DNA from: Asterella californica
Lineage: Eukaryota > Streptophyta > Marchantiopsida > Marchantiales > Aytoniaceae
Length of the DNA: 64,000 nt
NCBI GenBank assembly: GCA_036924285.1
Contig: JAYKYS010000005.1
Coordinates: 4,216,001 to 4,280,000, forward strand
Direction: 5' to 3'
Program-made: the position numbers and the translations under genes
In this document: positions 21,756 through 35,589 of the stretch, in pieces
Position numbering within the stretch: the stretch's first letter is position 1
Layout of the letters: every line of letters begins with the position of its first letter
The notes under the pieces: generated by a model
Seen by the model: the letters and a program-made list of their open reading frames with translations, nothing else
What the model was told of the DNA's origin: nothing
Database searches by the model: none

Positions 21756-22245
21756 CGTGTAATGTGCCCTTGCAACTTTTCAAAAAATGCAAGAGAAGTA
21801 GAGAATGCTTCGGATAATTTTTATTCTAAAATAATAAAAAGTAAAAATATTTAAAAATTTAATAAAAAACATCAAAAAATTAACACAATAGTCTGTCAAT
21901 TGTGAAACCTCGGGCTCGTGCAATGTGCCCCGGTAACTTTTCAAAAAATACAGGAAAAAAAGGAGAATGTATCGGATATTTTGTCACAAAATAACAAAAA
22001 GAGTAAAAAATAATTCAAAATTTGCTAAAAATCATCGGCAAATTAACACAATAGTCTGTCAATTGTCAAGAACCTACTGCTCGTGCAATGTTCTCCGGCA
22101 ACTTTTCAAAAAATACAAGAGAAAAAGAAAATATGTCGAATAATTTTTAGCTCAAAATAACAAAAATATAAAAAAATATCAAATTTTGCTAAAAATCATC
22201 GGCAAATTAACACAATAGTCCGTCAATTATCAAAAACCGCCTGTA
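21756..22245 (+). repeat. Three-unit tandem repeat, period about 165 bp
   Basis: Units start near 21,756, 21,917 and 22,083. Each opens GTG(T/C)AATGT, then CAACTTTTCAAAAAATACA-like sequence, and ends with ATTAACACAATAGTC(T/C)GTCAATT. The units have diverged by point changes and small indels. It is AT-rich with no long reading frame. Confidence 0.85.
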
Positions 22246-23084
22246 AATTACAAGTAAGCAAGAAATAACTAGGCTGGGCCTGAACTCTACGAGTTTTACA
22301 GGCCATGGTATAACATGTCAGTAAAGATGCGAACCGACATTCCCTTAGCAACAAGGAGCTAAGCTTGCAATCTAATTGAGGTGTTATCACTGGTGTTAAC
22401 GATTAATCCTGCTCTAACCTAATTTTTTTCCGGGTTGCACAGCCGCTCCGTCCAGCTCCTCTGTAAGTTAACCGTCTGTTAATACAACAAAATATTCTAA
22501 ATGACAAAACTCTTCCCCTTCTTTTCTTTTTATCATACCCTACGTATAAATATGATAACTCATAGCAAAACATTTAAAACTAAGAAAACCGTCAAATGGT
22601 GTTTTCAAGTTTAATACGTTTCCTTTCTACAAAGATCAAGAGGAGAGTCCTGCAATGGGCTGGCGTATTGTTGTAGATTTCGGGTACATTACATGACGAC
22701 AACTAAATGGTAATGTTGTAGTGACTTTAAATAGCAGGTAGAAATTAAGGGAGGACGATTTTCATGAATTTTTGGGTAAAAACTCTATGTCAAATGCAGA
22801 TGTGCATTCAAGAGAAAATTAATTATTTTTTACTATCAAATACTAGTCTCTGTTAAACAAACGGCGATGATTGAGTTCATTAAAGTGAAAACTGGGTAGC
22901 TGAAAAGTTCGAGAAGAAAAGGTTTAGAGAAAACGGCTGAAGCGAACTAATAGAATGAGGGTCTACGTGGCTCCGGCAGCTGGAGTCTAGAAAGTCACTC
23001 TTTAATTAACTCTAGGTACAGACAGGTTAGGTTTAGCTGGATGAACTCGTGTCTGAAGCAAGATATTCAGACACGAGTTGCTTA

Positions 23085-23115
23085 TTCACCTCTTCTATCG
23101 GAAGATGGAAGAGGG
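23085..23115. repeat. Small hairpin of the CACCTC-CATC family
   Basis: TTCACCTCTTCTATCGGAAGATGGAAGAGG can fold into a near-perfect stem around CGGA. It lies beside GAAGGGTTAGGTAATAAATT (23,147), a phrase also found next to the copy near 44,453 and at about 2,621 and (minus) 18,945. It is likely part of an old, short MITE. Confidence 0.5.
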
Positions 23116-24203
23116 CTGCAACCAAATTGATATATTGATTTGTCGGAAGGGTTAGGTAATAAATTAATATATTAATATATTTATTATTTAACTTATTGAC
23201 TGTAGCTCTCTCCCGCATTTGTACCATGTGAAGCGCAAAGCCACACACTCTACTTATGGGTTTTCTAAAAAAGCTTCCAACGTTCTTGGAGCAAGTAACA
23301 GTTAACAATTAAATATTATTTTGATTTTAATATCTACTTAATTTAGAGTATTAATATAACACTTACATCATTTCCGATATCATAAACAGAGCAAAAGTAC
23401 AGAAGTTCATTGTGGATGCTTATTCAGATAGCTGATACAGAGCAAAAGTATTTATGTAACAAGATCTGATACTCAAGGTACTCGTGCTAGATTTTAGCCA
23501 GCTCCGTGGCCCCATCCTGATAACGACCAACTTTAGAATTGAAGATTTAATCTGCTTTAGTCTTGTCGAAATTCAACCTGAAATGAGGGGCGTCTTCACA
23601 GTTTCTGAATGTAAGAAGTACAAGGAGGAGAAGATATGATTATCTGGAACGGAGGTGCAAGCAAGCATATCTAAGAGCCAGGCATTATGAGTCGAGAGAT
23701 TAACATAGATGAATGTTAAAAGACTATCAGCCTAGTCACTATTTCACAGAGTTTTGATTTCAAATTGTGTTCGAATCGCACATGTGAAACTAGAGTTTCA
23801 TACACGTGCAAATCTTGGTTTCAAAATTGTGTCTGCATCGCACTTGTGAAACTATAGTTTCATACACTTGCAAAATCGAGCAGGTGTTAATGCAAGTTTG
23901 AACATTTATCACGAATCTGTGATCGCAGACTACCATCCTTGCTTGCACTCGAAGCAAATTCACGAGATGTTCACTCTGCATGCCACCGTGGACATCGTTT
24001 GTTGACGTGGACTAAGATCTCAGGTGTGGGTTCTTGAAAATGTTTGACTCAAGCCGAAATCATAATCGCCAAGGATCCTCCTCGTGAAATGATAGATTAG
24101 GTACGGCAGACGATCCAGACTTTTCAAAACTGAATCTTTGTTCTATTGTGAAGTATTCACTTATTACCAACCCTCTTCGGCCATCCTGAAACTGAAAATA
24201 TTA

Positions 24204-24564
24204 GGCGTGTCAAAGCTGGAACCTTTGGAAATATTTTTCTCTCGCGGACAAGTGTTACACCTGCGGCCAAGAGATCGTGGATGTTCGCTACAGGTACCTC
24301 TGGAGGCAGTCGCACAAAACTATCACAACCAGCTCTAACACATTTCTTTTTCAATTCGTATGTGAGTTTCAATCATAAATAAATTTAGAATTCAATAACT
24401 TACTAGAATTATAAAACAGTCAAAAAATGAAAAATGAAAAACTTAGAGTGATTCAAAAACACCCCTTGAGCGATACACGGCTCTAGACAAAACTCGCCTT
24501 GGATAAACTACGATGATTTTCCTTCTGGCTGTAAGAAAATCTTTCATTTTAGCTTTGACACGCA
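24204..24564. mobile_element. MITE of the GTGTCAAAG-end family (about 0.36 kb)
   Basis: The left end is GGCGTGTCAAAGCTGGAA; the right end, reversed, is GCGTGTCAAAGCTAAAA. It is flanked by ATATTA on the left and CTATT on the right. The interior resembles the copy at 29,040: CTCGCGGACAAGTGTTAC, the palindromic TACCTCTGGAGG, AAAAACACCCCTTGAGCGATAC, GGCTCTAGACAAA and TTTTCCTTCTGG all recur there in order. Confidence 0.8.
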
Positions 24565-27500
24565 CTATTTTCTTGAAACTGGGTCCGGCTACGACTCTAA
24601 GGCTAGAACCGCATCACCCTTTAGCAGAGTTGAACTTCTGCTCATTTCGGAAGATTTCGTGAGTCTCGAACGAGTTTAATATCTAGTCAATGTTCTGTAA
24701 TTGTTGTATTTTGCAACGAAATGAAGATGATCAGAATACATGTATCATTATGTCTGAATTATTCTGTTTATTTGATATGCCATGATTTCAAGGAGGATAT
24801 TCACCTCTTGTACACTTAGAAATGTACATGAGATGTAATATATGTTCCAATCTTTTCGAGAGGAGAGATTATAACATATATTAATGTCTTCATAAACAAC
24901 ACGGTTTGAGAATTGGAGTCTAGGACTTATCCTCCCAACAATGCATCAGTCCTTACTCCACTTATGGTTTATATTGGATGAGTTGACTACTCCGAGATAA
25001 GTTAATATATATCACTTATGAACTAATTCAATTTTTATATTAACTTTTTATAACATATTTTTATAATATTTACATGTTTTCTGATAAGAGAAACGAAAAA
25101 GAATTCACTGTACAAGGACGAAGGGAAGGATATGTGGAAGGTGACAAGTTATCACGACCTGCATAATACTTATATCCTTGGAGTTTACATGTAGTAGAGT
25201 TTAACGATCAGGGAGTTGAATCCCAAGGAGGCCGCTCCAGTCTGAAAATCGCTTCTCCATTCACAAAAGTTGCAATCTCGGACTTTGCTTATGAATTTCG
25301 GAGTGGAGTGACAGACAGCTGCTTTTAGATTTCACGCACGGTGACAGACAAGTGACACGAGAGTTTGAGAAGTGACAAGAGAGTTCAAGAGAGTTTGACG
25401 AAAACGTCGGCTTGTAGCAAATAATGAATTACAATACTAGTTATTTCGCAAGATAATTTATAATTTCACGTTCTGTGACAGAAAATCGTGACACGGACTA
25501 ATATGTAACCCCTAATCTTTCATCATGAATACAATATAGGTGACATAGTTCAACTTTTATAAGATTAGTTGTTTCACATAACATATTTCAGAATGACTTG
25601 CATTAAACAAGCCAAGTCAAGTAATCATTTAAAGAGTTGCTTACACTGGTGCTTGCATACAAGACACACAGAATGATAATTCATATGTGCTCTTGCTATA
25701 CCTAAAGATTTGTATGATATTTAACTCCGATGTATTAGAGGAATACAAACATATTATGATAATCTTTAACTTTTGGTAACTAGTTGGATCTGGAATGTTT
25801 TCATATATTAATCAAATATTACAATAAATAATTACAATGTTTTTTCCCATTTGGTGTAGATATAAAGGTGATAACTGTTTTTCGTGACTATAGTAAAGCC
25901 CAACATGTGCATGAATTATATATCTTTCAATTATCCAACACTCACTATGATAATATTGCAACATATATGGTTATATATTTTGAAATACGACGAGTTAATA
26001 AAACCTATGCAGCATATGAATGCTAGTTTATTAATATTTTAATCACATTCCTGTTAATCAACAAACATCATATGATTAACTTTGAACTCCATATTCCAAA
26101 AGACATATCGAAAGACGAATACCATCTACATTTATGTATTCACATAAAAACACAAACGAACACAACTACCATGTTTCCCAGACAACAATAGGTGAATCAA
26201 ACTCTTTCTAATGCATAAATTATATTCCTTCTTCATAAAAATTATAAGAAACATTTGCAAACTACAAGAATAATTAGATTTGAAATATTCAATGTTAATT
26301 AAGTGATATCATAATTACAACACAAAAAATGGTATAACAAATGATAGTGATGGTCTTTTTAGGGCAACAACCAATTACAATACTGAACAAAGAATCCGGA
26401 TTAAATTTACGAATCCACATATAGGGACATAAAAAAACAAATCTATATCTATATACTTGTAAGATCTATTCCTCCTAGAAACCAATTACGCGAATATCTT
26501 AATCACTTTACTAATATCTCATTTTCTCTCAGTACATATAAGAAATGTTATAAATCACTATAATATATTTCCAGTTCAACAAGCATCATCCAGAACCATC
26601 CATAGATCGCCATGATTAACGATACATCAACGAGTATTCAGTCCTAAACATACCAACAGACATGAAATTATTATCTAAAAAATAAATAGATCCACAAAAC
26701 TCAATATATTACAAGAATTAGACATAATCGTATTGTGGTTGATAAGAAAGGACCGACTGAAATGGAACGTATACAAAAAAGAACTGCGCGGAAAGTCTCC
26801 ATTCACGACTTGAAAAAATATACGGTTTCTTTTGTATATATATTGAATTGATTTCTCAATACAAAATGTTTTCTTAAACATAAATTATATATTAAAGTTG
26901 ATCATAATTTCTATTTATCAGACTTTTGTGTTTTGGTGGAGTATTGTTAAAAGATCCAAGCATTATTCATCAATTTATTGATATCAATAGATTCACATAT
27001 TTATATTCATCCACAATTGAGGATTATTATCACATACTAATCTACCAAGATGCTTACTAGATTAAATTTGGAAACCATGGCCAATCCGGTAAGAGCGTTT
27101 TATATTGATTTATCTAAAATTATAAACTATGTATTTTACAAATTTTTAACATATTCTTAAATGTTATATACGATTTATACTCTCATTAATGAACTTAGAC
27201 ATGTGTGTGTCAGATTATACTATAGTACAATTCTATTGATCTCCATCAAAATCTAAAACAAATTTCAAGCTATCTATACAACGACAGTTAAAGATGTGTA
27301 TACTACAAATTCTGATCTTAAAGATTTAATGATTAATTAATTTGTATTAATTTTCGAGTTCTACTTTTAAATATAAACTAAAAGATTTTTAGTCCAGCAA
27401 TATATTTTTTTAAGCTACAGGAAGTGTATTTTATCTTTACGTAAAAATTGTAGATAATATTTTATTTCAAAAAATTGACCTGTATAAAAAAGAGTTTGGA

Positions 27501-28416
27501 CAAACTTTGATCATAAATGCTACCTCGGTTTAGTGAAAGAGTGATCCCCTCGAGACCAATATAAATAAACTATATATGTATTGTATTTATTACTTTTACG
27601 AGGATAGACTTTATCTTAGCAAGCTTCAATATAAATATACCTCGTGCTCTTAACCTTATAACTCTTTACAAATCATCTTAAATAAATAAATAAATAAATT
27701 ACCCATGGTTCTCGCTAATGCTAATCGAAGTTGTCCAACCATTCTCATAGGAGATTTCCACATTTTGTGCAATCGATTATTTATTATTATTTGATCATTT
27801 CACTCTAATACTGACTCAGTCTATTATTAAATATAGATCACATATAGATCACATTTGCACTAGATAATGTTTCATATGATACTCATATTTTTGTGAACTG
27901 GAATATTGGATTGATCACGATCCTATTTGTATCTTATACTTTTTTTAAAAAAGTTACATATCAAATTTGATATTTAATAATTTGCTTATAGATCATGAAA
28001 TTAGTTTTATCTTTTTTCTTCAATAATAAAGAAGAAGGTACTTGCACAATTCTTCACTAGAGTTATGTGCGAAATCAGAATTTCATGATCCAAATATTGA
28101 CAACAAACATGCAAAGTATTATGTATAATGAATTCATTTTTTCAATTTTCCGTTTGTCACATTTGTTTGCATAGCCTCGCAATTATAATGCATGCGTTAT
28201 CACCTTGTTATGAACGAAAAGCCCAGCTCTAGATTTTGCACAGGCAAGATCGATCGCTTTGATGTGGAGTTGACGATTTTCCAGTGACGAATCCTGAGAG
28301 AAGCATGGGACTCATCCTGGGAACCCAGAGACCAATGGATGGATGTTACTTTATGTGTACTTGTTGAATGCAGAGTACTGATTTAACGATGTCTGATATT
28401 ATAGGTGCGATAAGCG
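24565..28416. other. Very AT-rich gene desert
   Basis: Sequence from about 25,500 to 28,200 is strongly AT-rich with stop codons in every frame. The longest open frame (26,675-26,881, minus) has no recognisable feature. A TTCACCTCTTGTACACTTAGAAATG block near 24,800 resembles one near 2,545, so it may be another old repeat. Nothing else was identified. Confidence 0.6.
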
Positions 28417-28545
28417 ACTTCAGAACTACTGATAGCGGCGTTCTTCCCTTCGGGGTGTTAGTTGCTTGGCCCTTCGTGTCCTTCTTTCCTTTGTAAGGAT
28501 TGATGGATCTTTCCATCCGTTTTTATTCGTTGGATCGCGTGTTTC
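28417..28545 (+). repeat. Dispersed repeat, copy B
   Basis: It contains CTACTGATAGCGG, CTTCGGGGTGTTAGTTGCTTGG, then TTGTAAGGATTGATGGATCT and TTCGTTGGATCGCGTG. Beyond the core, reversed sequence upstream (about 28,390-28,417) also matches the flank of copy C (TATAATRTCARA), so the full repeat is nearer 200 bases. Confidence 0.75.
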
Positions 28546-29039
28546 ATTCATGGATGGATGGGTGTGTATGCTGATGGTGTGGTGTATACATAGCGGTTTG
28601 AACAATTGTCTTATTTGAGTTCATGAGTTGGAAACCGTGGTGATCTGGAGGAGGGTTTCAGCTTTAGCTGCAATGAAGAGAAAAGGCAATGCACCTTTAA
28701 GAGGATTTCCCACGAGGTGCAACACCTTTTCGTATTTGAACTATGGAGTCATTCACTCATTGTCGTGTCATACATGAAAGGGCTTGTGGAGCCTGCCGCT
28801 GGCCTCTCGAATCCTGGTCGAGAAGATTTACTCTGTGGCGAGTCTTCGAGCATAAATTCCTGATGATGTTGAACTCCGTTTTAGAGCAAGAAATTTATAG
28901 CTGTCAGCTCGGCCGTCAGTCAGTAACGTTTAACGAACCACGGTTTGCTGTCTTCCTCTGGGTTTTAACCCTGTCCTTCCTCTCCTCGCATCTGGTCTTC
29001 ACTCTTCAACAGTTTGGATTCGGTTGGTTTGTCCTATTA
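28546..29039. other. Intergenic, one unsupported frame
   Basis: A 124-codon frame (28,743-29,117) crosses into the MITE at 29,040 and resembles no known protein, so it is not called a gene. Confidence 0.4.
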
Positions 29040-29462
29040 GGGAGTGCCAAAAATGGAACCTTTTGGAAATATTTTGTCTCTCGAGCGAGTGTTACGGCTT
29101 CGACCAAGAAGCCATAGAAGTTTTCTTAGGCTATTTCTGGAGACATCTGTAGAGAACCGCCGTGGCCGTATCTAATTTATTCTTCATTCAAATCGTGTGT
29201 GAGCTTCAACCGTAGATAAATTCAGTATCTAATTTCATTCTTCATTCAAATCGTGTGTGCGTTCAACCGTAGATAAATTCAGAATTTAAAAGCTTTACTG
29301 AATTATCAAAGGATAAAAAAGTGAAAATTTCAAGAACTTACAGCGATTCAAAAACACCACCTTGAGCGATACAAGGCTCTAGACAAAGCTGCCTTTTGTA
29401 CAAATTACGACCATTTCCTTCTGGTCGTTAGACAATCTTTCGTTTTAGCTTTTGACCATCCC
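29040..29462. mobile_element. MITE of the GTGTCAAAG-end family (about 0.42 kb)
   Basis: The left end is GGGAGTGCCAAAAATGGAAC; the right end, reversed, is GGGATGGTCAAAAGCTAAAA. TATTA stands directly on both sides. It shares its whole interior with the element at 24,204 but has an extra duplicated block (ATTCTTCATTCAAATCGTGTGTG twice, near 29,180 and 29,240), which explains its greater length. Confidence 0.8.
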
Positions 29463-32400
29463 TATTATATCTTTACTGAAGTTTATCCTTACTGGAACCG
29501 GATGTGCTTTTCTTTTTCTCAGGAGTTTACTCTCCTAGAGAGATTCGAACAGGTTTCGTTTCTTCTACTCCCATGAGCGTGAGCTTGTCGGTTTCTCGTT
29601 CGAACCCACAGCTGTGGTTGGGTCCTGTCCGGTCACAAATTTGAACTCTTGGGTCTGCTCCATGTGGGGTGTTCCTGTTGGAAAACCCCAGACTGTATGA
29701 GACCCGAAGACGCTTCGACGTTCGCGTCGCGGGTAATATTAGTTACTGGCTAACTCAACCCCGAGGAGAACACAGGCGGTGGAGCTGGTAACGGCCCTCT
29801 CCACTCAGCTTTCACGGCTTCTTTTTCAGCGATCTACCAGTACAGGGCCACACGCAGCAGGCGTAACCGTGGAGGGAATACTGCGCACCGTCGCGTCAAC
29901 TGCAGCCCAGCCGTGCGGTTGACAGTGTATCCGAACTGCGTAACGTAATGTACTGTAGGCGCGGCACGATTGGGGAAGTGAACCGTGATAGATGCTTGTT
30001 GCAAAGCAATCTTGATCACGGCGGCACGGCCGCGAAATTTCTTCAGTACTGTATGTGCTCAAGGCCTTGTGGAGGAGGGTACAAAGATCATGTCGCTGCT
30101 GCTTTGCAGACATTATGCCATGTGCCAATCTTGCGGTATAAAAGATCCGAACAGAATGTATCAAGCAGAGCAGGCATTCATGCCATTTTTTCACCAAGTT
30201 GACCAAGTCTCTAAGCTACAGTATGGCGATTCGGTGAGGAAAGGCAGAAGGAATTTAGAAAAGCTAAGCAGCATGCTTCTCAGCCATTCGTGACAATTCA
30301 AATACGTAAGTACTCCTCGAAGTTTCTCACTCGTCCGGCTTTACATGTCATCCGCTCACTAGAAGCGTCATATGTAATAGGGTTCCACCTACTCGCAGAG
30401 AATATAAGAATTAGTATGTATCTTCACTACACCGAACGGGAGTATAATGGAGCGCATAAAGACATACTGGATGAGCAATCATGCCGGGAGCCTGCTGTGG
30501 CTCATAGATTCGACATACTTGGAACGTTCAGGCCGGCATGATCCCTACCCGCAGGAAGGACATACGCCTGCGCTATCGGGGCGACCTCACTGCTGAAAGT
30601 TGGGGCACAGAAATGTTTTGGCGTGAGTAGATGCGGCAGCCCAACACCTCTCCCACATATTCTATTCTGGAAGCGGGGAGCGTCAGACGAAAAAGGAGTA
30701 TAGGAGGTGGGGACCAGCCAGTCCTTAGAGTGCTGTTGTACCGATTGTTTTACGAGAAGTTGACAGAATGAGTGCCCTTTGGAACTATATTCGCGGAATT
30801 GGTGAGATGCACTTTAATTGTGAGTTGATATACTTGAGAGAGTGGAAAGTGATGGAGTGTCCAGGAGAGTTCGACCAAATCTCTCGTATGAACACGTGAG
30901 GCACCTTCTTATAGTTTAACTCTTAAGGCTCACCATATTGTCAAATTCCTTCCGTTTATCCGAATGAAGATCCGGCGTTTCCTCAGTTGCCGTTGCTTTT
31001 AGTTTTTCAGAAAGGAAAGGAAAAGGAAAAGTATTATTCAGCTCGCATTGATATCTTTTGATGTTATGTTTTATCTTGTTGAGTTGGTGCTGTGCTGGGG
31101 CTGCTGCCCCTAGATACTCTCACAGTTCCCCCGAACTTTTTATTGGTTACGTCCGATGACAAGTCGAGAGGTTAATGTCCCTCCTCTTGTCAGTGGTGTG
31201 CTGCGATGCTACAGAAAAGATGTCGGTACTATTCAGCTTGATTTTCTGCAATTTCTGGACATGGTTCCTGCATCCGTAGTTTTGACTCATTCATCTTCTT
31301 GGAGACTTGGCCCTTTCATCCTCGGGAAGCTTGGGGCTTGTGGTTACAGTATTTGAGAAAAGTCGTTTCCTAGATTATCTAGTGTCTTACCTGACTCTAC
31401 CACTAGTCTGCTTTCCCCGAGAAGAAAAAGGAAAGTACCGTACACACAAGAGACGGATAAATTTGACAAAAACGAGGAAACAAGATCTCTTGAATAATTC
31501 TCAGCAACCACACGCAATTAGTTGGGCACTGGAGATAAACATGAGTGGTCGGGTAGGGTCGGATGCCGTAGGCCCAACAGAATCATGGAGTAGATCGAGG
31601 GGGAGCTTGGTGATCATTGCGGGAGTTTGGCGTCTCTCTATATTGGCATATATATATGCAGGGATAGCGTGGGTCCAGATGGTTGTGGCTGCAGTAGCGT
31701 GGAGACAGACCTTTTTGATGCACCACGGTCGGCCTCTACTCACCAAGGGTCGTGGATGGAAACCCTCTCTTTCATGGTAGGTGTGCCGACCACCGCGTCG
31801 GACTTTCGTCAGCTCGTCTGGTTTCCATTGCCGCCTCCTGCCCTACCTTTCCGACTTTGCGGCGCTTCCTCCACGAGACATACGCGGCTTCTGGTCGGAA
31901 AGTGCGGTCCTTTTTTGAAGGGTTTGGCGGTTACCCTGTGGTCCGGGTACAGAATCTAAAGATGGAGGAGGTAGCTCCGGACGTTTCAGCTTCACAACTC
32001 AGTTGCACTATACAGATGATGTTCCGTTTGTATCTTCCGTGCATGGAGCGGATTTCAGTTCATAAAACTCGGCTGACGAAGTGAAGATCGAACGACTAAA
32101 AAGTACAGAACTGAATCCTCCGGGAGCCAGGAACTTGCGTACGTGCGATGCTCAATTCAACAAAGCTCGTTACCATATAAAGATCAGAATCCTCCTGCAA
32201 TCAAGAAATATCTTATATTCCGCACTTGGAGGATGTCAAAGAACGTTACAGAGTGCGGAAGTTTTGGGAAAGCGGTACGTACTCACTTTGACCGGCAGAA
32301 CCTATGTGCCAAAAGATAGAGGGAAAAAGCGCTGAAGTTAAGTCCGTGTACGAAGGAAGTTCAAGGAGCTCGGGCGCGGTGTGGAGGAGGAGGGGCCCCT

Positions 32401-35400
32401 TCTAAAGATGGTGGACTTTGTCCGGAACGAAAGTTAGTTCGACTACGCAGTGTCTGTATATGGCATGTTATTGTTCGAAGGGCACGACCACGCCTTTTCG
32501 TGACCTCTTTCTTGCCTACTTTCGCAAACTAGAATGAAGTGGCTAATGTTAGTGACAAAAGGCGGCTTGAAGTGAAGGGAAAAGAACAAGATCGGGCACT
32601 AATTTCACAAAGTCTCTCTACGTCCACGTATCGCGTGGATGGCACGAACTCGAGTCACCTAGTGGTCGTGGGGATTTGGCGGTGGTCTGACTAGAGTTGG
32701 AGGATATTATGGTGCGGTCTGATGCCGTAAAGAAAGCAATTGGATGGGCGGCGGACGTGAGGAACAGCAAACGAGCAGTTGCGGTAGCTGCTTCCGTGGA
32801 CGGACACACAGCGATCTACTGTTGACGGAGTAGTTTATTCCACTTTCCAAGTAGTTTGCTCCTGTCTCGTTTCTACCGACTGGACGGCAGACGGACGAAA
32901 GGAGGATGTTACGGGAGACCTTCCCTCCCCACCGTCGGGGACCCTACTCAGGGTCGGTCTTTGATCTACGTGTACTGTACTATCACCTCCCTCTCACATA
33001 GAGTACGTACACCTCGCGCCGCCTCCTGCGAGTGAAGAGAGAGAACGTCGACGTCGCGTGGCTGAACTGACCGGCGTTCTTGTAGGTTATGCATTGCACT
33101 ACAGTAGCGGCTTGGCTGTGCTGCAGGAGCAGCAGCAATCGCTGTAGCAGCTCCGGGTAAAGGCAGTACTGTAGGAGCTCATATCGATTACGGTCGGCCA
33201 CGTAGCACGTGCCGATCGTACAAGCTCCCCTACAGGCTACAGCGTCGCCGGACTGTTCGTACTACTTACTGGGCAATGCAGCAACCAGGGGCAGATGCCT
33301 GGACAGTGGGAGTAAGCGAGTACGCGAGTGAGATACGGAAGGAAGGGCAGCAAAGCCGGCAAGTGAAGCTAGCCAGCGAAGCGACCATAGCCGGGGACGT
33401 AGCCAAAACGAACAAGCTTCCTTCCTGCTCGGCGTATGCAAGCAGTCCAATTACAGACTGATGTGCATGGAATGTGGCAGAGCAGAGTTTGTTGGTATCA
33501 TAAGACAGGCACGACACTACTCCGGGCACATGAGCTCGAACAGTCTGGCTTTGTCAGCCTTTGGTTCAGGTCTTCCTCTACGTGAGAGACGAGGGTGACA
33601 TGAACGATTACTGTAGGCGTGCGGTGGTGGCTGAGGCGCGAGGCGCTTGCATCCGGATGGCTGTCTCGATCTGTTAGTGTTTTTCTTTTTTCTCGTTGAG
33701 CTGCCGATTCGAACTAGGAGTTTGATGAACCCCGTTCTTGTGCGGCCAGACTATCAGCAGTCATACGGCAGACTGTAGGAGGAGAGGCCCGCTGCAATTC
33801 TCATATATTCCGGAAGGGAATGGTTCATCTTGTTTTGTATGTCCTAGCGACTTCCAGTGTAGATTGGTCTCAGGGATATTACGCGTCTGCTCCTCAAGTT
33901 GCTCCCACCGGGTAGATGTCTTTGATACTCCAGTCCAGTCCTTCCTCGTGGAAGCAGTATCTTGTTAGAGTAAGATAGCTAGTGATATCGCTGTTTGGAT
34001 TCACACTTCTCCCTTCGCTGATCGGAGAAAGCTTTCCTTTTTAGCGTCTCACGGTGCGGGCCTGATCATAACGGAGTCTTGCACCACACACTCGGCGGAG
34101 TGAGTACAGCGGACGAGAAACGTGTGAGACGGTTGAGTTGAGGGTTGCCCCCCTAAGCGCGTTTTCTTTGAGAATGATGGTATCTAACCATAGGACACCA
34201 TCGAGTGGGAGATCTGAGTCACTTAACTGTAGCTTAAGGCTCAGACGGTAAGGATCATATTGGGGTTCGACAGATTGATTGTCAGTCAGCTTAAATAATT
34301 TTTTGTCACTGAGTCAAGAATTCCACGGGAGTGATGAAAGACGCACATTTTTCGCGTCCCTTCGTCAGAGTTGGACTGGGCGTAGGAATGGGAAGCGGAT
34401 GGCGATGAACAGGGATAGGAAAGGGTATAGGATTACGCACTGGCATGGTAATGAAGGATTCTCAGGGAGCGGCTGATAGTCAGCCCTACCGTTCTCCGCC
34501 GGATTTCTCTTGCGGTGACAAGCATCGGCGTCCTCATGGGCGCAGCAATTCTCTCCTTCTCCTTCAGCTCCGCACCGAGCTTGAGGTACGGTCATAATTC
34601 ACTCGTTGGCTTCAGTGGGATTGGATCGAAATGCTTTAGTCACATTTCTGTCGAAAATTACTTCCTGTCATAGCTAATTTAGACGGTTCCACGGATTACG
34701 TGAAGAATGCTGATAAATCAGCACAACCTTCATACTCATGCAACATTTCGAGCGCTGGGTGTTGAAGCTACCTAAGTACTGGAGGCGCCATGCTTCTCTT
34801 CACATATTCTCGTTACACGAGAATTTACTCAGGTGGGCGTCTTGTGAGTACAATCCACAGGCGCATCTTGCAGGAAATCATATCCTCGCACATTCCTTGA
34901 ATCACACTTGACTTGACCTTATGAATCCACATGTCCACAGCACAAGGGCTCAGGACTTGGAGCCCGGGAGAGAGCCAGTGGTTGGTTTCTGGGGCGAAAT
35001 TTAGTCGACATGTCGTTCGTTTGTGCTAGTCTGTTATTTGGAATGCGAAATGCCGTCGGAATTGTCTCCTTGATATACGCGTGGGAGTTGGTTTTAGTAG
35101 TGCACTTGTAAGTGAAGGCGGAAATATACTCAAGTTGTCGCTTCTTTCACTGCAGGGTAAATGGAGACCCGATAAACTTGGCATTGCACGGAGGTGGATG
35201 AATGTCTCTCCTAAACAATGGGTATGGTGCTGGCTGTTGGTTGTTGTTGGGAAAGAGTAGTGAATTTTAGAAGAATTTAGCTCGGTATTCACGGTATTTA
35301 CTGTACCCTTCTTATCCGCGTGCTCTGAGCGTTTGCAATTTGGTGGGTTGCAGTTCTGTCAAAAGGAAGATGTATTCGAGTTTTCTATGCGTCCTTCAAT

Positions 35401-35589
35401 GATAATCAGAAACGCCTCCAGGTAGAGATTGCCTCCGCACCAACTCTCTAGGGATTCCAGTTGTAAAGTAAGCTGTGGCAGTTGTAATTCTAGACTCCAG
35501 CAAACATGGAGCCGTCCAGTTTTATCAGTCTCTCCTACGTCTCTCTGCATGAACTCCACTGACACCTCCACTTTGGCAGCACGTGCCAG
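29463..35589. other. GC-richer stretch upstream of the DUF547 gene, no gene resolved
   Basis: Base composition changes near 29,500 from AT-rich to balanced or GC-rich and stays so to about 41 kb. Many short frames exist on both strands, but none shows a domain, and none could be joined into a convincing model. It probably includes the promoter, 5' UTR and first exon(s) of the DUF547 gene at its right end, and perhaps decayed genes. A CGGTATAAAAGATCC box near 30,131 is TATA-like but has no gene attached. Confidence 0.4.

Larger units (their letters stand above)
20976..24203. other. Gene-free stretch with a tandem repeat and a hairpin
   Basis: Two GACGAGCCGCGAGT motifs lie at about 21,050 and 21,198. 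The three-unit tandem array (21,756-22,245) and a hairpin (about 23,085-23,115) are listed separately. Two near-identical blocks with CACxTGTGAAACTxxAGTTTCATACAC lie around 23,779 and 23,840. No coding region was recognised. Confidence 0.5.

Noticed and set aside
23762..23800. GTTCGAATC as a tRNA T-arm
   Set aside because: No matching acceptor stem, D arm or anticodon arm at the right spacing.
30131..30146. TATAAAA box as promoter
   Set aside because: No downstream gene could be supported, so it is not annotated as a promoter.
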